In this document: in pieces, positions 1 to 7,516 of the stretch
Numbering within the stretch: position 1 is the first letter of the stretch
Layout of the letters: each line of letters begins with the position of its first letter
NCBI GenBank assembly: GCA_024958995.1
Contig: JANXGZ010000305.1
Location: 1-14,398, forward strand
Source of the DNA: Methylococcales bacterium
GTDB lineage: Bacteria; Pseudomonadota; Gammaproteobacteria; Methylococcales; UBA1147
Direction of reading: 5' to 3'
Length of the DNA stretch: 14,398 nt
Translations under genes and position numbers: made by a program
The notes under the pieces: generated by a model
What the model was told of the DNA's origin: nothing
Databases searched by the model: none
The model's input: only the letters and a program-made list of their open reading frames with translations

Positions 1-1857
1 GTGCTTGCAGGGCTCGACCCGGTCCGTAAGCGCCCCGGTATGTATACGGACACCAGTCGGCCCAACCACCTGGTACAGGAAGTGGTTGATAACAGTGTCG
101 ACGAGGCGATGGCGGGCTTTGCAAGCAGAATCAGGGTTACATTGCAGGAAGATGGTGGAATTGCAGTCGTTGATGATGGACGGGGAATGCCGGTAGATAT
201 TCATCCCGAGGAAGGCGTTTCTGGTGTGGAGGTGATCCTGACACGGCTCCATTCCGGTGGAAAGTTTTCCAACAAGCACTACCGCTTTTCTGGCGGTCTG
301 CATGGTGTTGGTGTGTCGGTGGTCAATGCGCTTTCCAGTCATCTCGAAGTTGAAATCAAACGGAATGGAAGGCAGTACCAGATGATGTTCGCCAGCGGTG
401 AAAAGACTGGGGATCTTGTAGAAACAGCGGTAGTGGGTCGAAACAATACCGGTACTACGATCCGGTTCTGGCCGAACCCCTCATATTTTGATAGTCCTTC
501 GCTTTCGATGCCGAAACTGGTTCATCTTCTCAGGGCCAAGGCGGTGCTTTGTCCGGGGCTAGAAATCGAACTGCATGATGAAGAGAACAAAACTCAGGAA
601 AGTTGGCTGTATTCTGGTGGCCTCGGGGAATACCTTCTGAGCGAAGCAGGGGGCGGCATTGAAATCCTTCCCGAGGAACCATTCTGTGGCTCAATGGAGG
701 CCAGCCGGGAAGCTGTAGACTGGGCTGTAGTCTGGATTCCCGAGGGTCGTGACAGTATCACGGAAAGTTACGTGAACCTGGTGCCAACGGTGCAGGGCGG
801 AACCCATGTGAACGGGATGAGGTCTGGTTTGACCGAAGCGATTCGTGAATTCTGCCAGTTTCGAAGTCTCCTTCCTCGGGGGGTCAAACTGGCCCCTGAA
901 GATGTCTGGGACCGTTGCAACTATGTGATTTCCGTCAAGCTCGAGGATCCTCAGTTTTCTGGCCAGACGAAGGAACGACTCAGTTCCAGGCAATGTGCGG
1001 CTTTTATTTCCGGCGTGATTAAGGATTCATTCAGCCTGTGGCTCAATCAGCATCCGGAGGTCGGTGAAGGGATCGCCGAGATTGCAATCCAGAACGCCCA
1101 AAACCGGCTCAAGTCGACTAGGAAGGTGGTGCGCAAAAGGGCCGGAAACGGACCCGCTCTGCCCGGTAAACTAGCTGATTGTGCGAATCAGCAATCCGAG
1201 TACAGCGAAATCTTTTTAGTCGAAGGTGATTCAGCAGGGGGATCAGCTAAGCAGGCACGGGACAAGGATTTCCAGGCCATCATGCCTTTGCGGGGCAAGA
1301 TTCTGAATACCTGGGAGGTGGATTCTTCCGAGGTAGCGGGTTCACGGGAAGTTCACGATATTGCCCTTGCGATCGGGGTGGAACCAGGCTCTGATAATTT
1401 GGATTTACTTCGTTACGCGAAAATTTGCTTTCTCGCCGATGCCGATTCTGATGGGAACCACATCGCTACATTGCTTTGTGCTCTATTCGTCAGGCATTTC
1501 CCTGCTCTGGTTGCGGCGGGCCATGTTTATGCGGCAATGCCGCCCCTGTTTCGGATCGATGTGGGAAACAAGGTTTTCTATGCCCTCGACGATGCCGAAA
1601 GACAAGGCATCCTTGACCGCATACAGGCAGAAAAGCTGAAAGGGAAGGTGAATGTTCAGCGATTCAAAGGGCTTGGAGAAATGAATCCCTCCCAACTCAG
1701 GGAAACGGCAATGAATCCTGATACGAGGCGACTGGTGCAGCTCTCGGTCGAGCCGGGCGACAACACACTAGCCAGTCTCGATCTTCTACTTGCCAAGAAG
1801 CGGGCTGCAGACCGCCGGGTTTGGCTTGAGGAAAAGGGTAATCTGGCCGTAATTTGA
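1..1857 (+). CDS. parE: DNA topoisomerase IV subunit B (ParE), 5' end cut by the window edge
   Basis: This is the ATPase and TOPRIM subunit of topoisomerase IV, which with ParC decatenates daughter chromosomes. The first visible codon (GTG) is an internal valine: in E. coli ParE about 12 residues precede the matching VL-GLxPVRxRPGMYTD stretch, so the true start lies outside the window. In order I see the GHKL ATPase site (QEVVDNSVDEA near residue 26; DDGRGMP near 58; the glycine-rich lid GGLHGVGVSVVNALS near 98), then the transducer domain with QTKERL. The TOPRIM domain follows, with the catalytic glutamate in EIFLVEGDSAGGSAKQ and the metal-binding acidic motif DADSDGNHIATLLCALF. The C-terminal QRFKGLGEMNP and RRLVQL motifs are ParE-like rather than GyrB-like, and the roughly 170-residue insert of gammaproteobacterial GyrB is absent. 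The 618 visible residues fit E. coli ParE (630). parC lies 733 bases downstream on the same strand. Confidence 0.97.
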   Translation: MLAGLDPVRKRPGMYTDTSRPNHLVQEVVDNSVDEAMAGFASRIRVTLQEDGGIAVVDDGRGMPVDIHPEEGVSGVEVILTRLHSGGKFSNKHYRFSGGLHGVGVSVVNALSSHLEVEIKRNGRQYQMMFASGEKTGDLVETAVVGRNNTGTTIRFWPNPSYFDSPSLSMPKLVHLLRAKAVLCPGLEIELHDEENKTQESWLYSGGLGEYLLSEAGGGIEILPEEPFCGSMEASREAVDWAVVWIPEGRDSITESYVNLVPTVQGGTHVNGMRSGLTEAIREFCQFRSLLPRGVKLAPEDVWDRCNYVISVKLEDPQFSGQTKERLSSRQCAAFISGVIKDSFSLWLNQHPEVGEGIAEIAIQNAQNRLKSTRKVVRKRAGNGPALPGKLADCANQQSEYSEIFLVEGDSAGGSAKQARDKDFQAIMPLRGKILNTWEVDSSEVAGSREVHDIALAIGVEPGSDNLDLLRYAKICFLADADSDGNHIATLLCALFVRHFPALVAAGHVYAAMPPLFRIDVGNKVFYALDDAERQGILDRIQAEKLKGKVNVQRFKGLGEMNPSQLRETAMNPDTRRLVQLSVEPGDNTLASLDLLLAKKRAADRRVWLEEKGNLAVI

Positions 1858-1971
1858 TACGACATGTGGCTTGTTGCAGGTGTCTTTAAGGGCGGCGTGT
1901 ACAAGATAGTTACCACGTACTGCTTTCTTCCGCTGTTTTAGACTCACTGAACCCTCGTCAAGTTTTGCTGC

Positions 1972-2030
1972 AACTAGTTTCGGTTTTGCTCGCATTCCAG
2001 GCAAGACTTTGCAATTCGGACAAACTGGTT
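1972..2030. repeat. Nested imperfect inverted repeats (potential stem-loop)
   Basis: An outer 9-base arm at 1972-1980 (AACTAGTTT) can pair with 2022-2030 (AAACTGGTT) with one G-U wobble. An inner 7-base arm at 1983-1989 (GTTTTGC) can pair with 2001-2007 (GCAAGAC), also with one wobble and an 11-base loop. No T-run follows, so this is not a typical terminator. It may be chance. Confidence 0.35.
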
Positions 2031-2141
2031 CTAAATTGGCTTTCATGAGTGACTATCGCGGCGAATGCCGTGTCAACGAATTGAAAGGCTGGGACATTCG
2101 GGTTCAGCCAGATATCCGTGCCATGATGGGAGTACTTAATC

Positions 2142-2174
2142 AATCGGGGATCAGGTCTTCGTTCCTGATCGATT
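2142..2174. repeat. Inverted repeat with a 7-base perfect core
   Basis: GATCAGG (2149-2155) faces CCTGATC (2164-2170) across an 8-base loop. The flanking AATC (2142-2145) can pair with GATT (2171-2174) if GGG at 2146-2148 bulges out. It lies inside the non-coding parE-parC gap, and no T-tract follows. Confidence 0.35.
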
Positions 2175-2337
2175 ATGAATGCACGAATCTTTCATCCGTT
2201 CAGTTTCTTTATCCGACACGCCCGACGGTCGTTTTTCATTGCGTTGTTTTCTTCCGTCGAAGATCCAGCGTGCCCAACCGTAATGGTTTCAAAAACAATC
2301 TGGCATCGAATCGGTTGCCTGATTTCTTAGAGGGTCC

Positions 2338-2359
2338 GGTACCTTAATAAAAGGGAACC
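2338..2359. repeat. Small potential hairpin upstream of parC
   Basis: GGT (2338-2340) and CCTT (2342-2345) can pair with AAGG (2351-2354) and ACC (2357-2359) around the loop AATAA, with small internal bulges. It lies just upstream of the hairpin at 2368-2394. On its own it is weak. Confidence 0.25.
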
Positions 2360-2367
2360 TTAGCGTC

Positions 2368-2394
2368 GACTGACTATTCGAAGGATAGCCAGTC
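2368..2394. repeat. Hairpin upstream of parC
   Basis: GACTG (2368-2372) pairs with CAGTC (2390-2394), followed by one A-C mismatch. CTAT (2374-2377) then pairs with ATAG (2385-2388), leaving a 7-base loop TCGAAGG. This nine-pair stem is one of the cleaner ones in the gap. No T-run follows on either strand, so a terminator is not supported. A structured leader element is possible only if transcription starts upstream of it. Confidence 0.4.
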
Positions 2395-2471
2395 CGAAAG
2401 CTGTGGCGATTGAACAGTTGTCCTCGGAAAACTAAGCGTCAGAGCTTTCTGTCGGATGAATATCCGGCCTG

Positions 2472-2500
2472 TTTACCTTACTTCTGATCCATTCTATGTT
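2472..2500 (+). promoter_or_regulatory. Weak sigma70-like promoter candidate for parC
   Basis: TTTACC (2472-2477, four of six matches to TTGACA) and TATGTT (2495-2500, four of six to TATAAT) are separated by exactly 17 bases. This would place the transcript start near 2507 and give a leader of about 84 bases before the parC ATG. The match is modest and was found by eye. Confidence 0.25.
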
Positions 2501-2578
2501 TGCCGCAGATTTGTTTTAGGCATTCAATGCTGTATTTTTACGGCCGTCAGCCTCGTTGCGCCAAGGATCACTTCAAAC

Positions 2579-2583
2579 AAGGA
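2579..2583 (+). promoter_or_regulatory. Ribosome binding site of parC, decides the start at 2591
   Basis: AAGGA ends 7 bases before the ATG at 2591. Translation from that ATG begins [20 protein letters not shown], which matches where ParC proteins begin. In-frame start codons further upstream (from 2456) lack such a site and would add 45 residues unlike ParC. Confidence 0.6.
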
Positions 2584-2590
2584 CACCATT

Positions 2591-4837
2591 ATGGTACTGA
2601 TCGACAACCACGAACGGATTCCGTTAAAAGATTTTACCGAAAAGGCCTACCTGGATTATTCCATGTATGTGATTCTGGACCGGGCCCTGCCGAATATCGC
2701 AGATGGACTGAAACCGGTCCAACGCCGCATTGTCTACGCCATGTCAGAGCTTGGTTTGACGGCTGTGTCCAAGCACAAGAAATCGGCCCGAACCGTCGGA
2801 GACGTTCTGGGTAAGTTCCATCCCCATGGTGATTCTGCTTGTTACGAAGCGATGGTTCTGATGGCGCAACCCTTTTCATATCGTTATCCCCTGATTGACG
2901 GGCAGGGCAACTGGGGGGCCCCTGATGATCCAAAGTCGTTTGCAGCCATGCGATATACGGAGGCCAAGCTCACCGTTTATGCTCAGATCCTGTTGGCTGA
3001 GTTGGGCCAGGGAACCGTAGATTGGACAGACAATTTCGACGGAACGCTAAAGGAACCATCACTTTTGCCGGCGAGGTTACCGAACGTACTGCTGAACGGT
3101 ACGAGCGGTATTGCCGTTGGCATGGCAACTGATATTCCGCCGCACAATCTGAGCGAGGTTGTAGCCGCCTGCATCCACTTGTTGGATCAACCTGATCTTT
3201 CCCTCAAGGAATTGTGCCGGCACATCAAGGGGCCGGATTATCCAACCGAAGCGGAGATCATTACTTCCCACGATGATATCCGTCATATTTATGAGACGGG
3301 TAACGGTTCGGTCAGGATGCGTGCACGTTTCGAAACCGAAGACGGCAATATCGTGATCACAGCGCTCCCCTACCAGGTTTCGGGTGCAAAGATCATGGAA
3401 CAGATTGCCGCACAGATCCAGGCAAAAAAACTGCCGTTGGTCGATGATCTGCGTGATGAGTCAGATCATGAGAACCCGACCCGGTTGGTGATTCTACCTA
3501 GGTCGCGTCGTGTACCTGTGGATGAACTCATGTCGCATCTTTTTGCGACGACCGACCTTGAACGCAGTTACCGGGTCAATATCAACATGATTGTGGATGG
3601 CAAACCCCGGGTTCTCGGTCTGAAGGATCTGTTGACGGAATGGCTTTCATTCCGGGTTAATACGGTTCGCAGGCGACTGCAGTTTCGTTTCGACAAGCTC
3701 CTTGCCCGGTTGCAGATACTGGATGGCTTATTGATTGCTTATCTCAACCTCGACCAGATCATCAGCATCATTCGTCACGAAGATCAACCGAAGCCGGTAC
3801 TGATGCGGCGTTTCGAACTGAGTGAGCTCCAAGCTGATGCGGTGCTTGATCTCAAGCTTCGGCACCTGGCTCGGCTCGAAGAAGGCAAGATCCGCGTGGA
3901 ACAGTCCAGTCTTTCTAAAGAGCGGGTTTTTCTCGGGACAACTCTGGCATCAGATTCTGCACTAAAGAAACTGGTTCAGAAAGAGTTGGCGGAAGACGCC
4001 GAAAAGTTTGGTGACGTACGCAAATCGCCGATTGTCAGCCGTAAGCCGGCACAAGCAATGGGGGTGGAAGCGTTGGTTTCGAATGAGCCGGTGACGGTCG
4101 TGCTGTCTGAAAAGGGTTGGATCAGGGCAGCTAAGGGTCACGATGTGGATGCGGCATCACTGGCCTACAAGTCGGGGGACGCTTATCTTGATTCTGTGCG
4201 TGGTCGTAGCAACCAGTCTGTTTATTTTTTCGACAGCGTAGGGCGGATTTATACCCTGCCGGTACACGGGCTTCCTTCAGCGAGGAGCCAGGGAGAGCCC
4301 TTGACCGGAAAGCTCAGCCCCCCGTCGGGCAGCCGATTCACATCGGTTCTGGGCCCGAACGAAGACGAAGCCTGGTTATTTCTCTCAGATGCCGGCTATG
4401 GGTTTCGCGCGGCACCGGTCGATTTGTACACCAAGACCCGTGCTGGTCGCCACGTTCTGACTCTGGATGAAAACGCAACTGCACTGAGACCGGCGAGGAT
4501 CTCCACGGCTGAAGCCGGTAGCATCGCATTGGCTTCGCTGCAGGGCCGGCTGTTGATCTTTTCGGTGCTCGAGGTTCCAACCTTGAAGCGGGGAAAGGGT
4601 AACAAGCTGATCCAGATTCGAGCTTCCGATTTTGGCTGTGGAGACGACAAGGTCGTTGCCGCCGTATTCCTGCCATCGGCGGCGATATTGAAGGTTCGGT
4701 CCGGGAAGCGGTTTGTGACGCTCAAGGCCGTTGATATCGAAAATTATCGGGGCAACAGAGGGCGGCGCGGAAATGTTCTTCCGCGGGGTTTCCGCCGTGT
4801 GGATGCGCTTGAAGCCATTCCCCTGGATCAAAACTGA
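2591..4837 (+). CDS. parC: DNA topoisomerase IV subunit A (ParC)
   Basis: This is the DNA breakage-reunion subunit of topoisomerase IV, forming a heterotetramer with ParE to unlink sister chromosomes. The 748 residues from ATG 2591 are close to E. coli ParC (752). The N-terminal part carries the winged-helix core, with [12 protein letters not shown] near residue 40 and the catalytic tyrosine Tyr122 in AMRYTEAKL. It also carries the quinolone-resistance-determining segment [15 protein letters not shown], where Ser82 and Glu86 correspond to E. coli Ser80 and Glu84. [26 protein letters not shown] is the usual downstream core motif. From about residue 490 the sequence becomes a beta-rich C-terminal pinwheel ending in [16 protein letters not shown], typical of ParC rather than GyrA. 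The ribosome site at 2579-2583 supports the start. sucB converges on it 139 bases downstream. Confidence 0.97.
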   Translation: MVLIDNHERIPLKDFTEKAYLDYSMYVILDRALPNIADGLKPVQRRIVYAMSELGLTAVSKHKKSARTVGDVLGKFHPHGDSACYEAMVLMAQPFSYRYPLIDGQGNWGAPDDPKSFAAMRYTEAKLTVYAQILLAELGQGTVDWTDNFDGTLKEPSLLPARLPNVLLNGTSGIAVGMATDIPPHNLSEVVAACIHLLDQPDLSLKELCRHIKGPDYPTEAEIITSHDDIRHIYETGNGSVRMRARFETEDGNIVITALPYQVSGAKIMEQIAAQIQAKKLPLVDDLRDESDHENPTRLVILPRSRRVPVDELMSHLFATTDLERSYRVNINMIVDGKPRVLGLKDLLTEWLSFRVNTVRRRLQFRFDKLLARLQILDGLLIAYLNLDQIISIIRHEDQPKPVLMRRFELSELQADAVLDLKLRHLARLEEGKIRVEQSSLSKERVFLGTTLASDSALKKLVQKELAEDAEKFGDVRKSPIVSRKPAQAMGVEALVSNEPVTVVLSEKGWIRAAKGHDVDAASLAYKSGDAYLDSVRGRSNQSVYFFDSVGRIYTLPVHGLPSARSQGEPLTGKLSPPSGSRFTSVLGPNEDEAWLFLSDAGYGFRAAPVDLYTKTRAGRHVLTLDENATALRPARISTAEAGSIALASLQGRLLIFSVLEVPTLKRGKGNKLIQIRASDFGCGDDKVVAAVFLPSAAILKVRSGKRFVTLKAVDIENYRGNRGRRGNVLPRGFRRVDALEAIPLDQN

Positions 4838-4935
4838 TGGATAAGGGGTTTACCAATTGTCTGGGTAAGGGCCGGACACTATTCCAACTCTGGGGTTTTC
4901 TTCTCTCGGTTCAGCCAGTGATATGATTCTGAACA

Positions 4936-4952
4936 CAAGCCGGAACGGCTTG
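4936..4952. terminator. Hairpin between convergent parC and sucB, possible bidirectional terminator
   Basis: CAAGCCG (4936-4942) and CGGCTTG (4946-4952) form a perfect 7-base stem around GAA. It sits between the parC stop and the sucB stop, where a terminator shared by two convergent genes would be expected. No T-run follows on either strand, so intrinsic termination is not well supported. Confidence 0.35.
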
Positions 4953-4976
4953 AAGCAGACTTGGCGGTCGATTGCG

Positions 4977-6188
4977 TCATATGTTGAGCAACAGGCGGTC
5001 AGGGTCTTCAAGTCCTTGCTTTATGCTGCTCAGAAAAAGCACGGCCTCGCGTCCATCGATGATCCTGTGGTCATAGGATAGAGCCAGGTACATCATCGGT
5101 CTGACGAGGACCTCTCCCTGCTCGACAATTGCCCGGTCCTTTATGGCGTGCATCCCCAGTATTGCACTTTGTGGCGGGTTGATGATGGGGGTTGACAGCA
5201 TCGAGCCGAAAACGCCGCCGTTGGTGATGGTAAAGGTACCCCCAGTAAGGTCCTCGAAGCTCAAACGACCTTCCTTTGCCTGGGTTCCGAAATCGCGGAT
5301 CTGTTTTTCGATCGATGGGAGATTCATCTGATTGGTATTGCGAAGGATGGGTACGACCAATCCCCGGTCGGAAGCCACCGCGATCCCAATATCGTAGTAC
5401 CCGTGATAGACAATGTCATTGTCGTCCACCGAGGCATTGACGACCGGAAACTGCTGAAGTGCTACGGTGGCAGCTTTTACAAAGAACGACATGAAACCCA
5501 GTTTGACCCCGTGTTTTTTCAGGAATTTCTCTTTGTGTCGGTTGCGAAGCTCAATGGTTTCTCCAAGGTCAACTTCGTTGAAGGTGGTCAACATCGCGGT
5601 TGCTTGCTGAGCCTGTATGAGGCGTTCCGCGACGCGTGCTCTCAGCCGCGTCATTGGTACCCGTTGCTCTGCCCTGTCTCCAGAGATCATGCCGGCATCA
5701 AGGGTCTGAGGACGGGCGGACTCAACGGACACCGTGCTTTGTTGCTCGGTCGTCCGTTGCTCTTTTGACCGCGATTTCATGTATGTCAGGACGTCATTCT
5801 TGGTCAACCGGCCGTTCTTGCCTGATGCTGGAATCCCATCGGCATTGAAACCCGTTTCCAGAAGCAGCCTTCGTACGGTCGGACTTGGCTGGGGCGCGGA
5901 CTTGGCGTCCTGTTTCGGGGAATCGCTTGTCGTCGGTATTGCTTCGGTCTGCGTAGTTTCGATTGTCGCCAGGGTGCTTCCGCTGGTTACCGTGGCCTCG
6001 TTGGCCTGCATCACCTCGGAAAGAATCCCACTTTCCGGTGCCGGGACTTCCAGAATCACCTTGTCGGTTTCAAGATCGACCAGGTTTTCACCTTTTTCGA
6101 CCATTTCCCCGGCTTTCTTGTGCCACGCAACCAGCGTTGCATCGGCCACCGATTCAGGCAGGTTGGGAACCAGTACGGGTGTTTTCAT
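4977..6188 (-). CDS. sucB: 2-oxoglutarate dehydrogenase E2 (dihydrolipoyllysine-residue succinyltransferase)
   Basis: SucB transfers the succinyl group from lipoyl-lysine to CoA in the 2-oxoglutarate dehydrogenase complex of the TCA cycle. The 403 residues match the usual length (E. coli about 405). The lipoyl domain is residues 1-78, with the lipoylated Lys43 in LETDKV. A peripheral subunit-binding domain lies at about 102-137 ([12 protein letters not shown] to LTKNDV), followed by a Glu/Gln/Thr-rich linker and the acyltransferase domain from about 170. That domain holds [26 protein letters not shown] and the catalytic DHRIIDG, with His374 and Asp378. [10 protein letters not shown] and [21 protein letters not shown] are SucB wording rather than pyruvate dehydrogenase E2. 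The start at ATG 6188 has a weak GGTGA six bases upstream. Both flanking genes are on the opposite strand, so it is transcribed alone, without sucA or lpd. Confidence 0.96.
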   Translation of the reverse strand: MKTPVLVPNLPESVADATLVAWHKKAGEMVEKGENLVDLETDKVILEVPAPESGILSEVMQANEATVTSGSTLATIETTQTEAIPTTSDSPKQDAKSAPQPSPTVRRLLLETGFNADGIPASGKNGRLTKNDVLTYMKSRSKEQRTTEQQSTVSVESARPQTLDAGMISGDRAEQRVPMTRLRARVAERLIQAQQATAMLTTFNEVDLGETIELRNRHKEKFLKKHGVKLGFMSFFVKAATVALQQFPVVNASVDDNDIVYHGYYDIGIAVASDRGLVVPILRNTNQMNLPSIEKQIRDFGTQAKEGRLSFEDLTGGTFTITNGGVFGSMLSTPIINPPQSAILGMHAIKDRAIVEQGEVLVRPMMYLALSYDHRIIDGREAVLFLSSIKQGLEDPDRLLLNI

Positions 6189-6356
6189 GGATCGTCACCA
6201 TTTTTGGATAAGGGGATCAGCCTAGTCTCGCTTCACGGTTTATTTCTTGAACCGGTGTTTCATGTTCCGGGCAAACTTACTAGCGAATTTGTGTTGTCTC
6301 ATTGTCGCATTCCGGAACCTGCAGTCGGTTATACGGATTGTCCATCCTATGTGCTA

Positions 6357-6385
6357 AGTTTATCCATTGATCATGGCTCCGGCAA
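6357..6385 (-). promoter_or_regulatory. Weak sigma70-like promoter candidate for sucB
   Basis: Read on the minus strand, TTGCCG (6385-6380) and TAAACT (6362-6357) are 17 bases apart, each with four of six consensus matches. It lies in the 325-base space between the sucB ATG (6188) and the divergent ATG at 6514, and would give a leader of about 160 bases. The rest of that space shows no gene. Low certainty. Confidence 0.2.
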
Positions 6386-6513
6386 TTGCAAATTCAGCAT
6401 GGTTACGGTCTTTTTTCTGCTCCGCTCTTTCGGATGGGAAAATCTTTAGTGCGCGGGTAGAATAGGTGCCTGAATCAGATGGCCGTCAGCAACTGGAATT
6501 TGCGTCTGCTACG

Positions 6514-7167
6514 ATGGAAAAGAAAATAGTCATTAAGTTGAAGTACGGAACCTCGGCCGGGCTCACCGTTAAACCAGAGGTTGCAGATTTGCCGCCGGAG
6601 TATGACTGGAATTACAACCGGATTGCGATGGCGGTGGTTGTTTTGACACTTCTTGCTTTTGCTGCCCTCTGGGACGGTACAGAAAAAAGCGGAGCAGGCG
6701 GTTCAGTCCTGAAGTTCCCCGAAACTTCGCAGTCAAGCTTCCCTGTGACGGCCAAAACCATCGACACGGTGTCTGTCGAAGGTGGGACTCCATCCGGGGA
6801 CGTTGTCGAAACAAGCCGTGCCGAGGTTGTTCGAGCCGGGTTTGCTTGGGGAATCCACGACAGGGAACCAACCGGGGTCGTGAACTCACCAGCGATCTTG
6901 CAGCCGGGGCATACGGTTGCGGTTCATTTCTTTTCAGAGTTCAGGGGCATGGACGGTGAAACGGTTTCGCACCAGTGGAGCCTCAATGGTCAGGTTGTGT
7001 TTGTGCGAAACTTTCGACTTCGCCCCGATCGACGAGGAGTATTTTCAAGCAGACAGCTTGATTCAGGTACCTTAGGTACCTGGAGTGTTTCGATCAGGGA
7101 TTCCGAACGCCAGACGGTCGGGGAATACAGCCTTGAAGTACTCGAACCCGGGCAGCGAAACTTCTAG
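6514..7167 (+). CDS. DUF2914-domain membrane-anchored protein
   Basis: The function is unknown. From ATG 6514 the protein has 217 residues: a short basic N-terminus (MEKKIVIKLKYG), a Pro/Glu stretch ending PPEYDWNYNRIA, and one hydrophobic span at about 36-53 (IAMAVVVLTLLAFAALW). A Ser/Thr/Gly-rich linker follows, then a C-terminal domain at about 104-212. That domain reads like DUF2914: ARA-type opening, HDREPTG, FFSEFRGMDGETVSHQWSLNGQVV, then a SS-L---GTWSV strand pair and a closing EYSLEVLEP. With a positively charged N-terminus the domain should face the periplasm. The frame stays open up to GTG 6466, which would add 16 residues. I prefer ATG 6514 because the family-like sequence begins there and a -10-like TAGAAT covers 6458-6463, but neither start has a clear ribosome site. 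It is divergent from sucB and 349 bases before the next supported gene. Confidence 0.8.
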   Translation: MEKKIVIKLKYGTSAGLTVKPEVADLPPEYDWNYNRIAMAVVVLTLLAFAALWDGTEKSGAGGSVLKFPETSQSSFPVTAKTIDTVSVEGGTPSGDVVETSRAEVVRAGFAWGIHDREPTGVVNSPAILQPGHTVAVHFFSEFRGMDGETVSHQWSLNGQVVFVRNFRLRPDRRGVFSSRQLDSGTLGTWSVSIRDSERQTVGEYSLEVLEPGQRNF

Positions 7168-7207
7168 TGTCAGTAGAGTGTGTTAGCGCGTCGTTATGGC
7201 TTCGGTT

Positions 7208-7221
7208 ACTGGTTGACCAGT
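7208..7221. repeat. 14-base inverted repeat, possible operator
   Basis: ACTGGT (7208-7213) and ACCAGT (7216-7221) are perfect inverted copies separated by TG. The symmetry suits a dimeric DNA-binding protein, or a short hairpin just after the DUF2914-like gene. There is no T-tract to support a terminator. Confidence 0.3.
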
Positions 7222-7345
7222 TCTGCAAACATCGATTCCGGGCCGTTGTCCGGATAGCTCAGCAAAGTCCATCGTTCGAATTTGTAGTCGGCCGTTGGTG
7301 CGGTTTGTCGGACCTCGCTTCAAAAAGGCGTGCCTCGGGCGACCG

Positions 7346-7374
7346 TTGCAATTTCATTATTCATGCAATAGACT
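7346..7374 (+). promoter_or_regulatory. Weak sigma70-like promoter candidate for the four-span / SPFH-like pair
   Basis: TTGCAA (7346-7351) and TAGACT (7369-7374), each four of six consensus matches, are spaced by 17 bases. It lies about 140 bases before the ATG at 7517. If real, it would let the two downstream genes be expressed independently of the DUF2914-like gene. Confidence 0.25.
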
Positions 7375-7516
7375 CCAAACTGGCGCGGTTCATATGCCAG
7401 CACTGCTTGATTAAATGGTGCAAAACTCAAAATCTACGATTGTACAAAAATAGCGGTTACAAAGACCGGGGTTGGATCGTAAGCGGTTTGGATCGTAAAC
7501 TGGTGAGTACCTAGAG

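Larger units (their letters stand above)
1858..2590. other. 733-base gap between parE and parC with no convincing gene; several potential stems
   Basis: No recognisable protein is encoded here on either strand. The longest open frame on the plus strand (TTG 2009 or ATG 2045 to the TAA ending at 2347) gives at most 112 residues. Its product resembles no family I know and no good ribosome site precedes it. The open frame 2456-2590 runs in frame into parC but is rich in rare-looking residues and unlike a ParC N-terminus. No intrinsic terminator follows parE. The gap does hold several inverted repeats that could fold in RNA: 1972-2030 (nested), 2142-2174, 2338-2359, 2368-2394 and 2393-2456. A weak promoter-like sequence lies at 2472-2500. 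I read this as a non-coding spacer or long leader for parC. Confidence 0.6.
7168..7516. other. 349-base spacer holding one unrecognised open frame (7167-7514)
   Basis: One plus-strand frame, GTG 7167 to the TAG ending 7514, is open for 115 residues. It fills the spacer exactly: its GTG shares one base with the preceding stop (TAGTG) and its stop is two bases before the next ATG. The product is rich in Cys, Trp and Arg (for example CQHCLIKWC near residue 77), resembles no family I know, and has no ribosome site in front. I rate it about one in five to be a gene. The spacer also holds a 14-base palindrome at 7208-7221, a promoter-like sequence at 7346-7374 and a direct repeat GGCCGTTG at 7241-7248 and 7290-7297. 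Its second half looks more A+T-rich, as upstream regions often are. Confidence 0.5.

Noticed and set aside
1962..1990. Direct repeat GTTTTGCT at 1962-1969 and 1983-1990
   Set aside because: Only eight bases, no further copies seen, and no sign of a mobile element or attachment site around it.
2009..2347. 112-residue open frame in the parE-parC gap
   Set aside because: No recognisable domain, no ribosome site, uneven composition; several potential RNA stems lie inside it. Kept only as a note in the gap description.
2456..2590. 45-codon in-frame extension at the parC N-terminus
   Set aside because: The sequence is unlike ParC N-termini, and the ATG at 2591 has a good ribosome site and starts at the family's usual place.
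4338..4831. Long antisense open frames opposite the parC C-terminus
   Set aside because: The sense strand codes a clear ParC pinwheel domain; the antisense products show no domain and have the composition of reverse-frame shadows.
6466..6513. GTG start 16 codons before the DUF2914-like gene start
   Set aside because: No clear ribosome site; the family-like sequence begins at ATG 6514, and a -10-like TAGAAT at 6458-6463 would place the transcript start after this GTG. Not firmly excluded.
7248..7313. tRNA-like wording: GTCCGGATAGCTCAG, then GTTCGAAT, with CGGAC able to pair with GTCCG 57 bases on
   Set aside because: The T-loop-like motif is about 30 bases from the 3' arm instead of next to it, there is no anticodon arm in place, no T-stem forms around GTTCGAA, and the acceptor stem has only five good pairs. 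Best taken as chance or, at most, a decayed tRNA.
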